The translations under genes were made by a program, and so were the position numbers. Below the pieces are notes generated by a model that did no database searches, was not told the origin of the DNA, and was given only the letters and a program-made list of their open reading frames with translations. From Hyperoplus lanceolatus (lineage: Eukaryota; Chordata; Actinopteri; Uranoscopiformes; Ammodytidae): a stretch of 64,000 nucleotides of DNA. Below are positions 1 through 11,184 of this stretch, piece by piece (within the stretch, counting starts at the first letter, position 1; every line of letters begins with the position of its first letter). The stretch is from the NCBI GenBank assembly GCA_026929865.2, contig CM049414.1, positions 8,833,001-8,897,000 on the forward strand, written 5' to 3'.

Positions 1-2303
1 TGGTGAAGTAGCAGGTGGCATAAAAGCCAAGATATACCACAGGATATCCAATACTGAAAGCGAAAACAAAGGCAAAGAGACACAGTTAGAATATGTTTGT
101 GCCAACCGGTTTTTCTATTATTGCTCTTTTCATAGATCCATGCATATATTTTTTGGCACATAGGGGAGAACGGGGTAATTTGTCACACGGGTTGGTTGTC
201 ACAATCGTTGTACCTCGGAACCAAAAGGCGCTGTCTGTGAAATTTTGGTATGTTAATATCCAGAATTGGGATCAGAGGTCACCTACATATCTTCCTTGGA
301 GTTAGACTGCTGAATTTGAGGTGAGAGGACTGTTTGTGTTTTTCATGTCAAATTGAAAATATTTAGCTCCTCAGTATTTTTCTTCTAGGCTTTTACAGAA
401 TGGGTTTATAACAAAACACTTGTTGCCCATAAAAAGTGTGAAGGGTAAACTATAGTTTAGATTGTGGTTAGCAAGCTAATTAGTTGTCAGATGGTTGTTG
501 GCCTTGATGCTAGCAAAAAATTCAAGTTGGGGTTGGTCGTCACATTTTTGGGGGGGTTCGTTGTCACAAGTTATCCAAAGGCTACAGCCAGAAAAGGAAC
601 CCAATAACGAAATAAATTGTCAAGCTGTATCCTCACTGACACCCCACAGAAGGAAAGAATAGAGCAGGAAAAGGCAGCAAAGGAAAAACAACCCAGTGCA
701 TCCCAAACTAGACCAGCTGCCAAGGCTACAGTAAGTTATGTAGGCCTATTTGTCAACTTGACAATGCAATTGCATTTTCAAATTTAGTTCTACTTTCTTT
801 CCTTCTTTTCAAAATTATTCCCATTAAGATAACATTGTGACAAACAACCCCATAGTGTATGACAACCGACCCCTTGATGGGGTTGATTGTCACAATGTGT
901 AAGGGTGTCTTTGATGATTATTTTCTTCTTTATTACAATAAGATAGAAAAAGTGAGGGGTACACATTTCAAGCCAACACTTTAAGCTTCAATGTAATGTG
1001 GGAATGACTATCGAAAGATGTTAAGGTGATGAGCAATTCTCAGTAGAGTAAAAAGTGTGCCTACTTACCCCGTTCTCCCCTACAGTATATCATTTCATAC
1101 TCGACTGGTTCTCAGCTAGTATCATCAAAGTAAATTTACTCCTGTCATTCCATGGCGAACTAACATCTAGGCCCATTCATGACAACACAGGGGGTGATTT
1201 GTATTAAGTCGACATACCAGTGTGCAGCGAAAAGATGAGACAGGTTTGCATGAGAGGTTTTAAGGTCTTTGAGTCGAAGTGAAGCCTCTGTGTACACCAG
1301 CAGAATCCACAGGGACACCGTCGATATACAGATGCCTTTCTCTGCAGGAGCATATGAAGTCAATCAGTAATGTTAATTATCAGAGGAGTAAGTGCAGCAA
1401 ATCCAGTACAAATAAAACTAACTAAGACTTCCTTCCACATACTCACCTGTGTGCCATATGTAATTGAATAATACGTAGGTGCTCGCCACAAAGAACAGCC
1501 AGTGCAAAGGGACAAAAATTAAACAAAAGATGTCCAGGGTGAAGGCTGCGCTCACAAAAACAACACAAATAACCTGCAAAACAAAGAAAATGGTCGTTTC
1601 AGTATGGACTGGAGTGCACTTGAGTGGCTCTGTGAGATTATGGGAGTATGCAATCACACAGCGGGGGGGCTTCTCACCAGCCCGTGGCAGTGGAAAGTGG
1701 TGTACACACTCCCGAGGAAGAGCCAGCACGGCCACAGGTACTCCAGTCTGAACTCAAGGATGAAATCCGCCAGCAGCACCAGCGTCCACATCATCATGAA
1801 CTTTAGGATGGTGTACGCACTGAGGAAAAAAAGACAAAGGAGCAGTAAAAAGTCTGTCATTTATTATATAATTATTTATGATAATCAAACATAGGCAGGA
1901 GTGAGGGAATGGGGGTAGGGGGGGTTAATGGATTATTTATTTTAGACAAATGTGAAGTATTTTTATTCTACCATCGTATTCTAGTAAATAAAGACACTTC
2001 ATGATACAATGGAGCATATTAAAGCTAAGGCTTTAAAATTACACACACACAAACATTGAAAATCTAACACACGTCGCCAAAAACCTATAATTGAGCAGCT
2101 GCATCCTAAAAATCCAGTCTGTCCTTTTTAAGCAGAGGAGCTGAGGAACAATCACTAATAATCACTAGTAATTTTATGAGGCGGGCACGAGCCAAACACG
2201 GGCTGTGGTTTCCTCCTTTGTTCTGCCTGTCCATAGGCTACTAACACATCACCCCCTTCTTTGTTTGGTTACCATGGCGATATCTCATCTGGAGGAGAGA
2301 TAG

Positions 2304-2345
<42 letters not shown>

Positions 2346-3413
2346 GGCTCCACAGCATCCCACTGCACATGGTTCAAATCTTCCTTTTTTTCTTTACTTT
2401 ACTAATAGTAAAAGTGTATTTGAATTATATTACAAGTATTTCTATAGTTGATACTAAATATGCAAGTTTTTCCACAATAATTAAAAATATTATCGTTGGG
2501 ACCATACAAAATATATTTTTTCTAAATGAGGAGCATTGGCAAGCTATAGGCCAATTTGTTCTTGGAGAATAATGCCATGAAAATTACCTAGAAAGTGTAT
2601 TTTAACTGATCTTATATGTAGTTTTTAGCCATAGCTGCAAAAATGCAGGTAATTACACAATGAAATCATCAAGTATTGTCTAAAAAATTCATGAAAAAAG
2701 GAAAGAAGAAACGACAGTGTTTTTTTGTATCTCCAAATTACATATTATTTACATTGAAATAATTTAATTTCTTGCTCTGCCCATTAAAACAATGCGCAAT
2801 TAAAAACAAGTGGTTTCGGTCTCCTTGAGGCAATCTTTTCTTCTCTGGACTGTCTAGACGCTTAAAAAATGATGCTCGTGTGAGCAAAATGAACCGTTTT
2901 TCTTCCGCCTAACAGAAGCATACAATTATTCAAAACATTATGAAGAAAAAGCACAATGTGTACATTTTTCGGTTCTTAAGCAGAGGATACAGGATAGGCT
3001 ACGTGTAAAAAAAAAAACAGTCGAGGGAGAAGCAGGCCGACCATAACTTGGCTACACAGCTGCTAAATTTTATGTAATTCTGTAAACAATGTCGGCTGAA
3101 GTGAACTCGCGCAAGATACATTTCTTTTTTTTACGCTTCTGTTCAGGCTCAATGACGAAGCCCACTTTAAAGCTTGATATGAAACACAGCGTCAATGGAG
3201 GGAAGTGATGGGGGTGTGAGGCAGACAGGTGACGACGGCTCAAATTCACACAAAGACGGACACCAACCACCACAATAACAAAAGCAGCCAGCCTCCGCCG
3301 AGGCGACGCGGGCTAACGGCGGCGCTGCAGCTATACCTCTCACACAGCCTCTCCGTTATTTTGAGTTTCTTCATTTTCCTTAGCTTGTTCGCGTCCACAT
3401 AGCGTTTCTTCAT
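1..3413 (-). CDS. maco1: Macoilin (TMEM57/MACO1 family), 5' part, exons 1-5
   Basis: Macoilin is a multipass endoplasmic-reticulum membrane protein of neurons that affects excitability. Coding exons on the minus strand are 3413-3337, 1819-1678, 1573-1447, 1341-1218 and 53-1 (runs off the window). All four junctions have GT-AG ends and keep one frame. The start ATG at 3413 opens a basic N-terminus (MKKRYVDANKLRK), as in macoilin. Exon 2 carries WTLVLLADFILEFRLEYLWP, exon 3 the hydrophobic stretch around FVPLHWLFFVASTYV, and exon 4 STVSLWILLVYTEASLRLKD, all close to remembered vertebrate macoilin. Exon 5 begins with the conserved CIGYPVV, but its following residues (YLGFYATCYFT) look divergent. 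About 174 of the usual roughly 650 residues are present; the coiled-coil C-terminal part lies outside. It may be a diverged fish paralogue rather than the single-copy tetrapod orthologue. Confidence 0.9.
161..1082. mobile_element. TA-flanked DNA transposon copy 1 (GGGGAGAACGGGG ends)
   Basis: The 918-bp body at 163-1080 starts GGGGAGAACGGGGTAA and ends TTACCCCGTTCTCCCC, a terminal inverted repeat of about 16 bp, with TA on each side (161-162 and 1081-1082). It sits in macoilin intron 4. A GTTGTCACA-like word recurs inside in both orientations (near 191, 533, 560, 836, 860, 884). No transposase frame is visible, so it is non-autonomous. The TA flank suggests a Tc1/mariner-type or other TA-targeting superfamily. 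Confidence 0.7.
2294..2346. repeat. GA-rich microsatellite
   Basis: An impure run of GAGA and GACA units in macoilin intron 1. Similar GA/CT tracts occur at 43499-43520 and 49041-49082. No function is implied. Confidence 0.9.
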
Positions 3414-3575
3414 CTTATGGCTTCTGCTCCCTCCGAGCTCTTCTGCTCCCTTGTTTTTCTCACCCGAAGACGAAGAAAAATAAAAAGGAGCAGAAATAAA
3501 TGATAAAGGGTCCCTCCTTGTGGAAGAGGATGCTCGGTTCAACCTGTGCTGATGTCTGGGAACAGATACAGGCTC

Positions 3576-3587
3576 TGCGCATGCGCA
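3576..3587. promoter_or_regulatory. NRF1-type palindrome upstream of macoilin
   Basis: TGCGCATGCGCA is a perfect NRF1 consensus palindrome, 163 bp upstream of the macoilin ATG in a GC-richer stretch (3280-3610) with no TATA box. This is the usual layout of a broadly expressed or neuronal promoter. The role is inferred from motif and position only. Confidence 0.5.
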
Positions 3588-3639
3588 GTGGATGTTGCAC
3601 CTGCAAGTGTTCATCGCAGGAGGGAAGCAGATGAACACA

Positions 3640-4545
3640 CTTTCCTAATGGATGTTGTATTGATTAATAGGATAATGTGTCAATCATAATAATATTGACA
3701 TCAGATTTACAGAGAGGAGCTAGAAAAGATGTGAAAAGTGAAGGCTACAGTGGTTCCTGTGCTAATCGGAGAACTCGGGCCTGTCACCCAGTGGCTCCAG
3801 CAAATTCTAGGAACAACATCTGAGATCTCTGTCCAGAAGAGCACAGTCCTAAAGTACTGTGTAGGACATTCAGGCTCCCAGGCCTCGAGGAATCAAGTTT
3901 GAAGGAAGAAAAAGACTTATATAAATATCTTATATTTATCATCTTGTTGAATTGGGAAGCAGAGGCGGACAAAGGTTGCCTTGGGTGCCAAGTGACTTCA
4001 ATATACTAATATCACTCACTCATCTCATGCAATTTACTCAATATTATACATTATATTAATTGGATTATTATTACTCCACATCCATGTGTAAGCAGCATTT
4101 AACTGTTCCTAATATAGGATAATAACCTGTTTTATAGATAGAGGCCTGCAACAAAGTATTACATTTTACTGATTGAATATGAAAATGTCTCAAATACCTA
4201 GAGCCTATGTGTTCCACCAGCATTGCATGGCTTGTTCTGTCAAACCAATTTTTTTGTAAATAAAGTTTTTCACGTTAAAGTAGCTCTAGTTGCATTTACT
4301 GATGGGTAGTTTAATCCTTAATACAGTTTAAAATTGTATAAACTCTTCATTCAGAAACCTGTTCCTTTGACAATCCTCATGAAATGTTGTTCATCAATCT
4401 ATAGTAAACAGTATTTAGTTCTTTTTTCAGATACATCTAAATTATGTTTGTATGTTAATGCATATTTAATCCATTTAAGATTTAGTTAAATATTCAAATC
4501 TTTATTGAAATTTAAAATACAATACAATAGCAAGTTGCACAATGT
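3640..4545. other. AT-rich spacer, no gene seen
   Basis: Region upstream of macoilin. No exon-like reading frame or structured RNA was recognised. Bases 4211-4275 resemble 6009-6072 (see the local duplication entry). Confidence 0.6.
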
Positions 4546-4547
4546 AC

Positions 4548-5776
4548 GGTTAAGGCAAGGCAAGTTTATTTATATAGCACCACAATTCAAACACAAGGCC
4601 ATTCAAAGTGCTTTACAGGGGCAAGATTAAAATACATAAAACACATTAGAAGACATTTAAAAGCGAATGAAAAAGTACAAGTTAAAATGGAAACAGAAAG
4701 GTCTTCAGACTCGATTTAAAAGAACTGAGGGTTGCAGCAGACCTCAAGTTTTCTAGGAGTTTGTTCCAGATATTTGGTGCATAAAAACTAAAAGCTGCTT
4801 CTCCTCGTTTAGTCCTAACTCTTGGGACTGTAAGTAAACCTGTCCCAGACGACCTAAGGGCTCTGGACGGTTCATAACGTATCAGCAGATCAGTAATGTA
4901 TTTTGGCGCTAAACCATTTAGTGCTTTATAAACCAACATCAGTATTTTGAAATCAATTCTTTGAGTGACAGGAAGCCAGTGTAAAGACCTCAGAACTGGG
5001 GTAATGTGATCCACTTTTTTGGTCCTAGTGAGGACTCGAGCAGCAGCGTTCTGAATTAGCTGAAGCTGTCTGATATATTTTTTTGGAAGGCCTGCAAGGA
5101 CACTGTTACAGTAGTCAAGTCTAGTAAAGATAAATGCATGGACAAGTTTTTCTAAATCTTGCTGAGACATAAGTCCTTTAATTCTTGATATGTTTTTAAG
5201 GTGGTAGTATGCTGACTTATTAATTGATTTAATGTGTTTCTTGAAATTCAAGTCGGAGTCTATGACAACACCAAGATTTCTGGCTTGGTGTGAGGTGTCT
5301 AGCATAACAGATGTAAGCTCTGCACTGACTTTTAATTGTTCATCTTTGGCACCAAAGACAATTACTTCAGTTTTGTCGTTGTTTAATTGAAGGAAATTTT
5401 GGCACATCCAATCATTGATTTGTTCAATGCACTTACTCAGTGCTTGTATCGGACTGTAGTCTCCTGGTGATATGGTTATGTAAATTTGTGTGTCGTCTGC
5501 ATAATTATGGTAGCATAATTTGTTCTTATTCATAATCTGAGCTAGTGGGAGCATGTAGATGTTAAACAGAAGAGGCCCAAGAATGGAACCTTGGGGGACC
5601 CCGCTCAGATGTGAAATTGCCTATTGACACATAGTAGTCTCTGTCCTAGGATGTAGGATTCAAACCAGTTTAGTACAGTTCCAGAAAGTCCAACCCAGTT
5701 TGCTAGTCGATCTAGTAATATGCTGTGGTCAACTGTGTCAAAAGCGGCACTGAGATCCAATAAAACTAATACAGAT
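4548..5776 (-). mobile_element. L2/CR1-like LINE fragment with reverse-transcriptase C-terminal half
   Basis: On the minus strand the region reads as the second half of a non-LTR retrotransposon ORF2. It runs from a frame with [20 protein letters not shown] (near 5765-5700), through GVPQGSILGPLLFN (near 5600-5560), to the open frame 5554-4682. That frame holds the catalytic YADD motif and the LDYCNSVLAGLPKK and LHWLPVTQRIDFKIL motifs typical of the L2/CR1/Rex group. A frameshift or small deletion near 5610-5640 breaks the ORF, and the endonuclease domain is absent, so the copy is 5'-truncated and dead. The 3' end carries the GGCAAGGCAAGTTTATTTATATAGCAC-type tail signal common in fish LINEs (4555-4580). 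Confidence 0.85.
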
Positions 5777-5860
5777 TAAGAGATAAGAGAGACTTTATTG
5801 TCATTTACCTGAATATCATGTGGGAAAGAATAGACAAACAAAAAACTTCTTCCAACCTGT

Positions 5861-6215
5861 GTGAAGCATCATTTGGACAACACATATGGTACAAGGGAAA
5901 AAACAAGAAACGAAACAAGGTTTAACCCGTTTAGCGTATACGCGGGACAAACAATGCTAAGCATGAAGACAAATAGTTGTAGTTTGAGTAGTGGCCCAGG
6001 AATAGGGTGTTCCACCAACATTGGCTTGTTCTGTCAAAACCATTTTGTTTGTATTCAAAGTTGTTTCACGGTAGAGCAGAAAAAATGTGTGAAGCATCAT
6101 TCGGACTACACATATGGTGCAAGGGAAAAAAAACTAAACAAGTTTAAGCGTGTTATACGCAGGAAAAACAATGCTTAGTATGAAGAAACATATTTGTAGT
6201 TTGAGTAGTGCTTTA
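5861..6215. repeat. Imperfect local tandem duplication
   Basis: About 130 bp at 5861-5995 (starting GTGTGAAGCATCATTTGGAC) recurs at 6089-6215 (GTGTGAAGCATCATTCGGAC), with shared internal pieces such as ATATGGTRCAAGGG and TTTGTAGTTTGAGTAGTG. The intervening stretch 6009-6072 resembles 4211-4275, on the far side of the LINE. This suggests a duplicated local unit later separated by retrotransposon insertion. Confidence 0.6.
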
Positions 6216-6404
6216 GCAAGAGAGTATATTTGTGTACATTGCCTGAAGTAAAATGCAGGTGGTCAGACATGTTGTTATACATTGTACAGTGTTCTGTGGT
6301 TCCTATGGTTGCGAAATAAATGTACCCTGGAAAACAATAAAATTTGACTTGAAATATTGTTGTATTGAAATTGAATGGACTGGACGTCAAGATAATAATA
6401 GAAA

Positions 6405-6945
6405 AAAGCCCGATTGAGGCAGTGGAGACACGTGTGCCTTCTGGCTCAGGTAGTTGCAGTTGCGTGACCAGCTGAGAACTTCAGCAATGTGCATACCAAG
6501 AAACTTGATGCTCCTGACTTCATTCACACAGGAGTCATTGATGAGAAGAGAGTTGTAGGCAGCGTATGTGGGCCTCTCTGAAGAATCTATTTCATCTTAT
6601 CAATGTTGAGGGAGAGGCTGCTCCACTTCGCCCCAGTACACTGTCTCGTTATAGTTACTGATGATGAGGCCCAAAAGTGTCATCCACTAACTTGATAATA
6701 TGATTGGAGTCGTATTTTGCCAATTATTAGTGTGAACAGCAGTGGGCCGAGGCCGAGCACATATGCCTGGGGGACACCGGCTGCAGAGGAGATGTTCCCA
6801 GTGCATACTGTCTGGGTTATCTCTGTGAGAAAGTCCAGGATCCAGTTGCTTCTAAGGAATAAAATCTTGTGTTTGAATAACGAACTGAAATCAATAAATA
6901 GCATTCTCATGTTGGTGGTCTCGTTATCACCGGTCCCATTTGTCT
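6405..6945 (-). mobile_element. Decayed second LINE reverse-transcriptase fragment
   Basis: Minus-strand translation at 6910-6680 contains NWILDFLTEITQTV and a degraded VPQ...LGPLLFTLI, matching the reverse-transcriptase palm of Rex/CR1-type LINEs. The copy is broken by stops and differs from the fragment at 4548-5776, so it is probably an older separate insertion. Confidence 0.6.
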
Positions 6946-6949
6946 TTCA

Positions 6950-7630
6950 TCCTGACCCTTATGAAGGCATGCCCAGGGCTATTCACCTTCCAGGAAACTG
7001 GATTGTCAGCACACATGTGAACATATTTGTTTATTTGTTTTTTATTCATTAAAACATATTATTTAAATTATTTTATTTATGATCCTTGAAGAAAAAAATG
7101 CCACTTTTTAGTTTTTTAAATAAAGTAACATGTCTTTTGCTTGCATGTGACTTTTTTGTATTATATCTTGTTATAATTTCATATCACAAGTAGATTGCAA
7201 ATTTGATAATTTTTTTAAAAGGTAGTTTGAACTCCTTTTCTAAGTAGCTTCAGTTAACCAAACTAGATTTCAGTTAGTTCAACTTCTTGCAGTGTGAAGA
7301 AATTGGTAATTTCTAAAGCAATGATTTCAAAGTAGTAGCTTCACCAAAATGGATCATTGGCAACTAATCCTATTTTTTGCTGATAATCATCCTCTGAGAG
7401 ACCCAAACATCTTGAACCTTACAGAAAACATGTAGCATGTTAGAGGATTTTAAAATCTCCAGGCTGCTCCCTGTATAACAGGAATCATGAAAAATAAATA
7501 AGAAACAACAGACACTAAATTAGCATACAACGTGAAAAGGGAAACATGGAAGATAAGATGGCCCTTAGGTTGTGTGTGTTTTCCTGTAATTTGTTTGCGA
7601 CCTTTGTGTGCATTGACTATGGTTCCTGCG
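6950..7630. other. AT-rich spacer, no gene seen
   Basis: No convincing exon, RNA gene or element was recognised between the LINE relics and the CRISP upstream region. Confidence 0.6.
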
Positions 7631-7633
7631 TGT

Positions 7634-7938
7634 TGTTACAACCTGGCTCAATGGTTGTAGCAAACAAAGGGGAGGCCACACATAGTCTATATAAACATAG
7701 ATAGATAGATTTAATAAAGAATAAGGTGAACAACCAAATATAACAGAAACAAAAGTGCAGGCTGCAGGCCAGGGAAGGGCAGAGTCACTCTCGCAGGGCT
7801 GCTTTATAGGCTCCTCATCAAGCCTGCACAGGTGAGCTGCATCCCATTAACGATGGTGTTGCTCCGCCCACCAGCTCCCTGCAAAACACAGCACACCAGC
7901 AGCAACCACACCTCAAGGCACACCCTGTGGCCGTCACA
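7634..7938. mobile_element. Possible solo LTR just upstream of the CRISP gene
   Basis: The 305-bp segment begins TGTTAC and ends GTCACA (TG...CA termini) and is flanked on each side by GTGT (7630-7633 and 7939-7942), as for a 4-bp target duplication. It holds a TATATAAA-like box (near 7688) and an AATAAAG (near 7715). No internal retroviral-type coding sequence is present. A chance match of such short signals cannot be excluded. Confidence 0.35.
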
Positions 7939-7941
7939 GTG

Positions 7942-7948
7942 TATAAAT
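7942..7948 (+). promoter_or_regulatory. TATA box of the CRISP gene
   Basis: TATAAAT lies 58 bp before the CRISP start codon, predicting transcription from about 7972. It abuts the possible solo LTR, which may supply upstream sequence. Confidence 0.6.
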
Positions 7949-8000
7949 ATCACACCTGTGCCTCTCTGAGGTTGACAGTCCTGGACTTAACGCCAAGACA

Positions 8001-10241
8001 ATGCACACCTGTATCCTTCTGTGTGCCTTGGTGGCTCTTCAGGTTCCTGGGTCCTCTTCCCAGATGAGTGAAATTAACCATTTGCACTCTCTGATTCCGA
8101 ATTATATTGAGTGCACATTACTTGTTTTTCTTGTGTTTATTTTTGCATCAAATGTGCAGTGACTAAACTAACCGTTTCTTCTTTCTCATCTCTGAAAAGC
8201 CCAACCAGAAAACCAGCGAATGTTTCAACATTATTATCATTATTTTTAATCAGTATGTTAAGATTGAGTATAATCATACATATTCAAACTTCACCAACAT
8301 ATTCTTCATTGTGTATTACTTGTCCTTATTTAAAACCCAAACCCCTCCGTGAAGATTATTTCCTCCGACCCGAAAGAGATTGTGGACAAGCACAATGCCC
8401 TGAGAGGAGGTGTCCAGCCCTCTCCTAGCAACATGCTGAAAATGGTAAGATCCACGATGCATTCAAAGGATGTCATCATTTAGAGAAAAAATTAATAAAA
8501 AGCATAGCCTACTGTGCTTCACTGAATTGTGTTTTTTGGGTGTGCCTTTTTAGTGTTCGATTTGACATCACACATGATCCCTTGTCCAGCGAATCAGTGA
8601 CAAAAAAATCAAAAAGGAATGATATGTTTTCCCAGACAAGCACTTAGTACTTCGATTTTCTGGCGTGTATTCTGTCGTGGTCTACATGTGTTAAAAAAGA
8701 CGGCTGCTCTGTCACCTTCTCCCCACAGGAATGGAATAACGAAGCTGCAGCCAATGCTGAGAGATGGGCCCAAACCTGCTCCATGGCTCACAGCCCCGCA
8801 AGCAAAAGAAAGATCAAAAGTAAGTTCATTAAAACAACTCCTCAAAGAACAAGAAAACAAAAGTCACTGGCAACACCACTTATTTTTCCAGCACATTTTC
8901 CTGACTAGGAATTACATGAGCACTAAGTGTAAGGAGCAATAGAAAAAAAAGAGGGATGGTGGTTTGATCAGTGGCCATATGTTCTCAGGAGCGATATTGG
9001 TCAGGGTTAAACTCAAATTTCCTGGCTTTCACAGACAGACATTGGGCAGCAGGAAACGATGGGTTTCCTTTTGATGTGTGATCATGACTTGAGCATCATT
9101 CATTCTGGGCTTTAAGTCTCTCTCTCTCCCTCTCTCTCACTCTCTCTCTCTCACTCAAGTTTTGCAGCTGTGGAGAGAACCTGTTCATGTCTAGCAGCCA
9201 GGTGAGCTGGAGCAAAGCCATCCAGTATTGGTATGACGAAATAGAGGACTGGCGCTACGGAGTGGGCTCTACTGGAAAAGTGGTTGGACACTTCACACAG
9301 GTGCACTTATATCAAATCTTTCACAAAATTCAACCTGCATAACTTGCAATGAAAACGGTGATATTAAACAGTGGTTTCAAACCATGCTGATGATATTGTG
9401 TTTTATCTCATTTTCTCTTCACAGGTTGTTTGGTACAATTCCAACAAGGTTGGCTGTGCTTTAGCCTACTGTCCCAACAGTAGCTTTAAGTACCTATATG
9501 TCTGCCAGTACTGCCCACCGTAAGTACACTTCTCACTTTAAGTTACTATTTACATTCATTCTTGAGTGTCCATTGTGCTAAATAGTGAATATATTTGTAT
9601 TTAATGCTTCCCAAAAGGTATACATTTTTCACACAAATTATGTGTATTATTAGTACATTTCACCTATTCATGGCCTATTCTAAGTGCTGTTTTCATACAA
9701 ATACTGTCATATCATCATTTGAAAGCACTTTTTGTTTTATCTGTAATACTTGACAGATAAGTATGTAAATACTTTAAGTATTCTGTAGTAATGTGGAGGA
9801 AAATTGCAAACATTTACATTTTATTTCATCGTATACACCTTGCTGGGAAGTCTTCCAACAACAGCGCAGTTTGGGCTGTGTGAGCGATTTTGCTTTCACG
9901 TTTAATATTTGACACTTTGACCCCACATTACAGTGGAAACTACCAAAAAGCTCGCCCCTACAAAGAAGGACCCAAGTGCGGTGACTGCCCTAACAACTGC
10001 AACAACGGATTGTGCAGTAAGTGGAAAATATCTGATTGGAATTTGGGTTGTACATCCTCAAGAATACGTTTTAGGACTCCAATCTGAATAGTGTTTTGTT
10101 TTTTTATGTTATGCATCCATCCATTAATTTTTCCCTGTCATGTTCAGCAACTGTCCTGCCCTTGTGAAGCAGGGGAGATGCAGTGATTCAAAGTATGACA
10201 CTAGGTGCCCAGCATCCTGCAGATGCACCAACAAAATATAA
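8001..10241 (+). CDS. Cysteine-rich secretory protein (CRISP/CAP family)
   Basis: Secreted CAP-domain protein. Proposed coding exons: 8001-8042 (signal peptide [14 protein letters not shown]), 8355-8444, 8729-8823, 9168-9300, 9425-9519, 9934-10020, 10148-10241. CAP motifs are clear: [19 protein letters not shown] and [13 protein letters not shown]. They are followed by the CRISP hinge ([13 protein letters not shown]) and a short Cys-rich tail ending CRCTNKI. Splicing at exons 3 and 6 keeps frame only if the second GT of GTAAGT/GT is used; the obvious GTAAGT donors (8820, 10017) shift frame. The tail has nine cysteines where CRISPs usually have ten, because the TNxC segment after GLC is missing. 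The exon-1 donor (CAG/gttcct) and the exon-2 acceptor at 8354 are uncertain. It could be a crisp1/2/3-like fish gene. Human CRISP genes neighbour RHAG, as here. Confidence 0.85.
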
Positions 10242-10281
10242 TAGTTCCAGGTGTCTGCATGGGCTCTGACTCATCAGTCAG

Positions 10282-10292
10282 TTTTCAATAAA
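10282..10292 (+). terminator. Polyadenylation signal of the CRISP gene
   Basis: An AATAAA lies about 45 bp after the CRISP stop codon, in the stretch TTTTCAATAAATATAC, implying a very short 3' UTR. Confidence 0.6.
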
Positions 10293-10309
10293 TATACGCA
10301 TCATTAAAA

Positions 10310-10870
10310 CCTGTGTGCCTTTGATTGAATTCTTCCGGCCATCTGACATGTTTGGTAATCAGCATAGAATAAAAAGGGAAATTTACCTTGGCACAGCACA
10401 TCTCCCCACAGAGCCAGTGCCCTTTGACTGTACATGAGTGAGGTGTTAACTCACAAAGAGGTTGGATAACACTGTAGACTGGGTGGATATTGGCAAGAGT
10501 GGAGGAAGAAAAAGTAAATTCCAAAAGGATTTCCTAAAGTTGAGCCAAGAATCAGGCCTATGTTTGAGACCACACCTGCTTCCTGTGGCTAATAATAACG
10601 TTTATTCCTTTTTGTCTTTATCGAAAATATACGAAATGAAGGGCAGTTTGAATCAAGTCATCCTTGAATAATGTTTTGTGAAATTGGTACAACAAGAACA
10701 CTCTTTTTATTTTCTCATGATATCGGTGACATTTTGGGACCGTATCTGCCTGCTTCCACAGGAAGGAGAAAAGGTCATTTCCTGTGTGATAAAGCATCCT
10801 TGAAATAATTTGCGTCCCATTTTGTGGGAAGTGTACAGCTACTGTACATTAATCGGTTTATGTACTTTTA
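10310..10870. other. Spacer, no gene seen
   Basis: No coding, RNA or repeat signal was recognised between the CRISP poly(A) site and the TTAA-flanked element at 10872. Confidence 0.5.
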
Positions 10871-10871
10871 C

Positions 10872-11184
10872 TTAAAGGAATACTTCACCCATACGGAACT
10901 ATCCGGTTCTATCATTATAAAATCACTATTATAATATAATGAATGAGGTTTTTCTTCCCTCAGTCTTCCCTTGACCCAGCTGTCCTGTTAATCCTAACCC
11001 TACATTTTTCTTACTGTGATGTCACAGTAAGAAAAAATTTAGGGTTAAACAGTGAGACCATAAAACACTCTGTCTGCCTTTTCTCAGGCATGAACCAAAT
11101 TAAATTTCTTTTGCACATTTATACTAAATAGGATCTCAGAGTTCAATACACCTTCATATTCCCACCGGTGAAGTAGGCCTTTAA
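10872..11184. mobile_element. TTAA-flanked MITE with palindromic centre
   Basis: TTAAAGGAATACTTCACC at the left is mirrored by GGTGAAGTAGGCCTTTAA at the right, a terminal inverted repeat bounded by TTAA as in piggyBac-type elements. At the centre, arms of TTTTTCTTACTGTGA and its complement with a 2-bp loop (11005-11036) are extended by AACCCTA/TAGGGTT. There is no coding capacity. Confidence 0.7.

Noticed and set aside
4682..5554. 290-codon open frame as a host gene
   Set aside because: The YADD and LDYCNSVLAGLPKK motifs show that it is LINE reverse transcriptase, 5'-truncated and frameshifted.
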